Shown: piece by piece, positions 61,819-64,000 of the stretch | How positions within the stretch are numbered: position 1 is the first letter of the stretch | Layout: every line of letters begins with the position of its first letter | Source: Marinobacter sediminum | GTDB lineage: Bacteria; Pseudomonadota; Gammaproteobacteria; Pseudomonadales; Oleiphilaceae | Reading direction: 5' to 3' | NCBI RefSeq assembly: GCF_023657445.1 | Contig: NZ_JAGTWY010000001.1 | Span: 434,001 to 498,000 of the forward strand | Length of the DNA: 64,000 nt | Made by a program: the position numbers and the translations under genes | The notes under the pieces: generated by a model | Told to the model about the DNA's origin: nothing | The model's database searches: none | The model's input: the letters and a program-made list of their open reading frames with translations, nothing else

Positions 61819-62231
61819 TCATAACGTTTGAGGAGCTCCAGGTTTTCCTCGACGAGCAGTTTCCGCAGGGCGCCGCTTTCGGCACCCTGCAGAAGCTCGG
61901 GGATGGCTGGGCCGAAATGAAGCTGGAAGTGGACGAGGAGCATCTCAGGCCCGGCGGCACGGTCTCGGGGCCCGCCATGATGGGGTTGGCAGACGTTACG
62001 CTTTACGCTGCGCTGCTGAGCCAGATCGGGCTGGTGCCTCTGGCGGTGACCACCAACCTCAACATCAATTTTCTGCGCAAGCCAGTTGCCCATAAACCGA
62101 TATGGGCCAGGGCTACGATGTTGAAGGTTGGCCGCACCATGGGTGTAGGGGAGGTCTTCGTCTACTCCGAAGGGGCAGAAGAACCCGTTGCTCACTCCAC
62201 GATGACATACTCTATCCCTCCGAAAAGGTAA
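61815..62231 (+). CDS. PaaI-type hotdog thioesterase
   Basis: A 138-residue hotdog thioesterase. HLRPGGTVSGPAMMGLADVTLYAAL is the family signature (quoted in part: RPGGTVSGPAMMGLAD), with the catalytic Asp in LADVTL. It hydrolyses excess acyl-CoA, perhaps to free CoA when an intermediate accumulates. ATG 61815 overlaps the acyl-CoA synthetase stop by four bases. Confidence 0.9.
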   Translation: MIITFEELQVFLDEQFPQGAAFGTLQKLGDGWAEMKLEVDEEHLRPGGTVSGPAMMGLADVTLYAALLSQIGLVPLAVTTNLNINFLRKPVAHKPIWARATMLKVGRTMGVGEVFVYSEGAEEPVAHSTMTYSIPPKR

Positions 62232-62235
62232 GGCC

Positions 62236-63045
62236 ATGCATATCCGGGACATGATGGTGCCTCTGGGGGACGGCGTTGCTGTCGAAGTCCGCCGTATTCG
62301 GCATCACCAACCGCAAGGGCCCACCCTGGTTTTTCTCCATGAATCCCTCGGCAGCATTGCGCTATGGCGAAAGTTTCCCGAGAAGCTGGCCAGGGCTTCC
62401 GGTCTTGATGCCCTGATATACAACCGCCAGGGCTACGGACGTTCGACGGATGAAGTGCTTCCGCGTCCATATGACTTCCAGGAGCAGGCCGGCGAAGTCG
62501 TTCTGCCGCAATTGCTTGATGCGCTGGGCATTGGAGAGGCTGTGCTCGTAGGACACAGTGACGGTGGCTCCATCGCGTTGATCGGCGCTGGCGCCATGGG
62601 TGGCAGGGTAAAGGCCCTGATTACCATGGCAGCTCATATCTATGCGGATCACCTGACCATAGCCGGTATTCAGGAAATGGCTGTGCGTTATCGGGAAACC
62701 GATATCCGCGAAAAACTGCTGCGGTATCATGGTGCGCGCACTGATCAATTGTTCAATGCCTGGCAAGCAGTTTGGCTGGATGAAGGCTTTCAGGCTTCAA
62801 TGGATTTCTCTCGTTGGCTGGCAGCAATTGAATGTCCGTCTATGATCATTCAAGGGGAGGATGACGAGTATGGTGTGCCTGAGCAGGTTACTGACATCGT
62901 TGCAGGTATTGGTAGCGCTGCTCGGGGCGTGTTTTTGCAGGAGGCAGGGCATTCCCCGCATCTGGAAAAGACCGACGAAATCCTCGAACTGATATGCGAC
63001 TTTTTGACTAGGTGTGAGGTCAAAAAAAGCCCAATTAACTGTTGA
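62236..63045 (+). CDS. Alpha/beta hydrolase
   Basis: A 269-residue alpha/beta hydrolase. FLHESLG provides the oxyanion hole, GHSDGGSIA the nucleophile Ser, IQGEDDEYG the acid, and EAGHSPHLEK the His. The family cuts esters, C-C bonds or thioesters. It shares a transcript with the synthetase and thioesterase. Its stop lies inside the palindrome before livG. Confidence 0.88.
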   Translation: MHIRDMMVPLGDGVAVEVRRIRHHQPQGPTLVFLHESLGSIALWRKFPEKLARASGLDALIYNRQGYGRSTDEVLPRPYDFQEQAGEVVLPQLLDALGIGEAVLVGHSDGGSIALIGAGAMGGRVKALITMAAHIYADHLTIAGIQEMAVRYRETDIREKLLRYHGARTDQLFNAWQAVWLDEGFQASMDFSRWLAAIECPSMIIQGEDDEYGVPEQVTDIVAGIGSAARGVFLQEAGHSPHLEKTDEILELICDFLTRCEVKKSPINC

Positions 63046-63063
63046 CGTTTACGTATACGTCAA
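63042..63063 (+). promoter_or_regulatory. Operator-like palindrome before livG
   Basis: A 22-base imperfect palindrome (20 of 22 positions symmetric) from TTGACG to CGTCAA. Its core, GTTTACGTATAC, resembles the CTTTACGTAAAG palindrome at 60097-60108. TTGACG is a -35-like hexamer and TAATCT at 63066 a weak -10, so a repressor here would block the promoter. Confidence 0.65.
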
Positions 63064-63116
63064 TCTAATCTGTGAACTAGTTTCAATGTACAACAATAAC
63101 AAAGGTAAAATGGCTC

Positions 63117-63920
63117 ATGAGTGAACAGTACGTTCTGGAGACCCGTAACCTTGTCAAAGAGTTCAAAGGCTTTGTTGCGGTCGACGACGTGAATCTGAAG
63201 ATTCAGAAAGGCCACATTCATGCCTTGATTGGGCCCAATGGTGCAGGCAAGACAACCGTTTTTAACCTGCTTACCAAGTTCCTCACTCCGACCCGCGGCC
63301 AGATCCTTTTCAACGGCGGTGACATCACTTCCATGAAATCTGCCGCCATTGCCCGAAAGGGTGTAGTGCGTTCCTTTCAGATTTCTGCAGTGTTCCCGCA
63401 CATGACCGCGCTGGAAAATATCCGGGTGGCACTGCAAAGCTTTGAAGGCACCTCGTTCAGCTTCTGGAAGTCCGGAACTTCCCTGAACAGGCTGAATGAA
63501 CGCTGCATGGAACTGCTTGATTCTGTTGGCCTTGCCGAATACGCCAACACTACAACCGTTGAGCTGGCCTATGGCCGCAAGCGGGCTTTGGAGCTGGCTA
63601 CAACCCTGGCCATGGAGCCGGAACTTCTGTTGCTGGATGAGCCGACCCAGGGTATGGGGGCCGAAGATGTTGACCGTGTCGTGGAGCTGGTTCGCAAGGC
63701 GGCGAAAGGCCGGACAGTACTGATGGTTGAGCACAACCTGAGCGTTGTGAGTAAGTTGTGTGACCGTATCACGGTACTGGCGCAGGGCGCCGTTCTCACA
63801 GAAGGTGATTACGACACCGTATCTGCTGATCCACGTGTCCGTGAGGTATACATGGGCAGCGCCTCCAGCGGCGAGCGCGGATCACCCTCCGAAGAAAATG
63901 AAGCGGAGGCCGCCCAATGA
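63117..63920 (+). CDS. livG: Branched-chain-type amino acid ABC transporter ATPase LivG
   Basis: A 267-residue ABC ATPase of the LivG type. Walker A is GPNGAGKTT (about 38-46), Walker B LLLLDEPTQGMG, and the signature motif is the variant YGRKRALELA. A C-terminal tail of about 25 residues, rich in Glu and Ser, extends beyond the usual end. It powers import of a hydrophobic amino acid or, given the neighbours, an organic acid. The livF gene overlaps its stop. Confidence 0.92.
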   Translation: MSEQYVLETRNLVKEFKGFVAVDDVNLKIQKGHIHALIGPNGAGKTTVFNLLTKFLTPTRGQILFNGGDITSMKSAAIARKGVVRSFQISAVFPHMTALENIRVALQSFEGTSFSFWKSGTSLNRLNERCMELLDSVGLAEYANTTTVELAYGRKRALELATTLAMEPELLLLDEPTQGMGAEDVDRVVELVRKAAKGRTVLMVEHNLSVVSKLCDRITVLAQGAVLTEGDYDTVSADPRVREVYMGSASSGERGSPSEENEAEAAQ

Positions 63921-64000
63921 ACACTCGCCAGGACAAACAATACGAACAGCTGCGCGTTTCCGGCCTGCATGCCTTTTACGGCGAGTCCCATATCCTTCAT
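63917..64000 (+). CDS. livF: Start of livF-type ABC ATPase (partial)
   Basis: An ATG at 63917 overlaps the livG stop (ATGA) and opens a frame to the window end: residues read MNTRQDKQYEQLRVSGLHAF then YGESHILH. The GLHAFYGESHIL stretch is typical of the start of LivF. The rest lies outside the window. Confidence 0.82.
   Translation, partial: MNTRQDKQYEQLRVSGLHAFYGESHILH

Overview
The window looks like a chromosomal segment of a marine gammaproteobacterium, most likely Marinobacter or a close relative. This is an inference from gene content, not a database match: an mmsR/mmsA valine-degradation block, a fused indolepyruvate:ferredoxin oxidoreductase, PA2778/PA2779-type proteins, a DUF1631-GGDEF-EAL protein, argP/argO, fetAB and ydbH-ynbE-ydbL. 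Most of the sequence is moderately GC-rich and densely coding, with many 4-base ATGA overlaps. No rRNA, tRNA, insertion sequence, prophage or CRISPR array was seen.

Layout. 0.1-4 kb: a spermidine-synthase-like protein, a RIO kinase, a DUF6544-type protein, a membrane M23-like peptidase and a universal stress protein. 4.2-11 kb: a minus-strand operon of fused indolepyruvate oxidoreductase, aromatic aminotransferase and NSS-family transporter, diverging from an Lrp/AsnC regulator. Together these suggest uptake and oxidative decarboxylation of aromatic amino acids to arylacetyl-CoA. 11-18.4 kb: a cold-shock protein, a very large cyclic-di-GMP protein, RNase Z, an MscS channel and a pirin. 18.5-23 kb: a dienoyl-CoA isomerase coupled to a CPBP protease, small membrane proteins, and the argP/argO amino-acid export pair. 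23-28.9 kb: an NlpC/P60 lipoprotein, the ydbH-ynbE-ydbL envelope operon, YedK, ArfB, an esterase and a DUF2007 protein. 29-35.7 kb: two SDRs, ThpR, RluF, FetAB, a COG0523 GTPase behind a Zur-like box, and a zinc-ribbon methyltransferase. 35.6-39.7 kb: the PA2778/PA2779 pair, a CsoSCA-like carbonic anhydrase and a PLD-family protein. 39.8-42.6 kb: a kinase, PP2C phosphatase and FHA trio. 42.6-46.3 kb: a glutamine amidotransferase, a YebC-family protein, a small secreted protein, an ODP-like metallo-beta-lactamase-fold protein and an SRPBCC protein.

46.4-53 kb carries the distal valine pathway: an AraC-type regulator (mmsR-like) diverges from mmsA, followed by an acyl-CoA dehydrogenase, enoyl-CoA hydratase, 3-hydroxyisobutyryl-CoA hydrolase and mmsB. 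Two 11-base direct repeats 21 bases apart between mmsR and mmsA are a probable operator. 53.1-57.4 kb is the accessory part: eight unrelated genes, mostly small, all on the minus strand, visibly lower in GC over about 54.4-56.8 kb, with short intergenic repeats. 57.8-64 kb is a catabolic cluster: an MDR dehydrogenase, an active-site-variant proline-racemase-family protein, an acyl-CoA synthetase, a thioesterase, an alpha/beta hydrolase, then livG and the start of livF. Two related palindromes, one before the synthetase and one before livG, suggest a shared regulator for activation and uptake.

The least ordinary items are the proline-racemase-family protein with Ser and Thr at both catalytic Cys positions, the CsoSCA-like carbonic anhydrase without a carboxysome locus, the kinase with what looks like a collapsed CHASE2 module, and the low-GC small-gene array.
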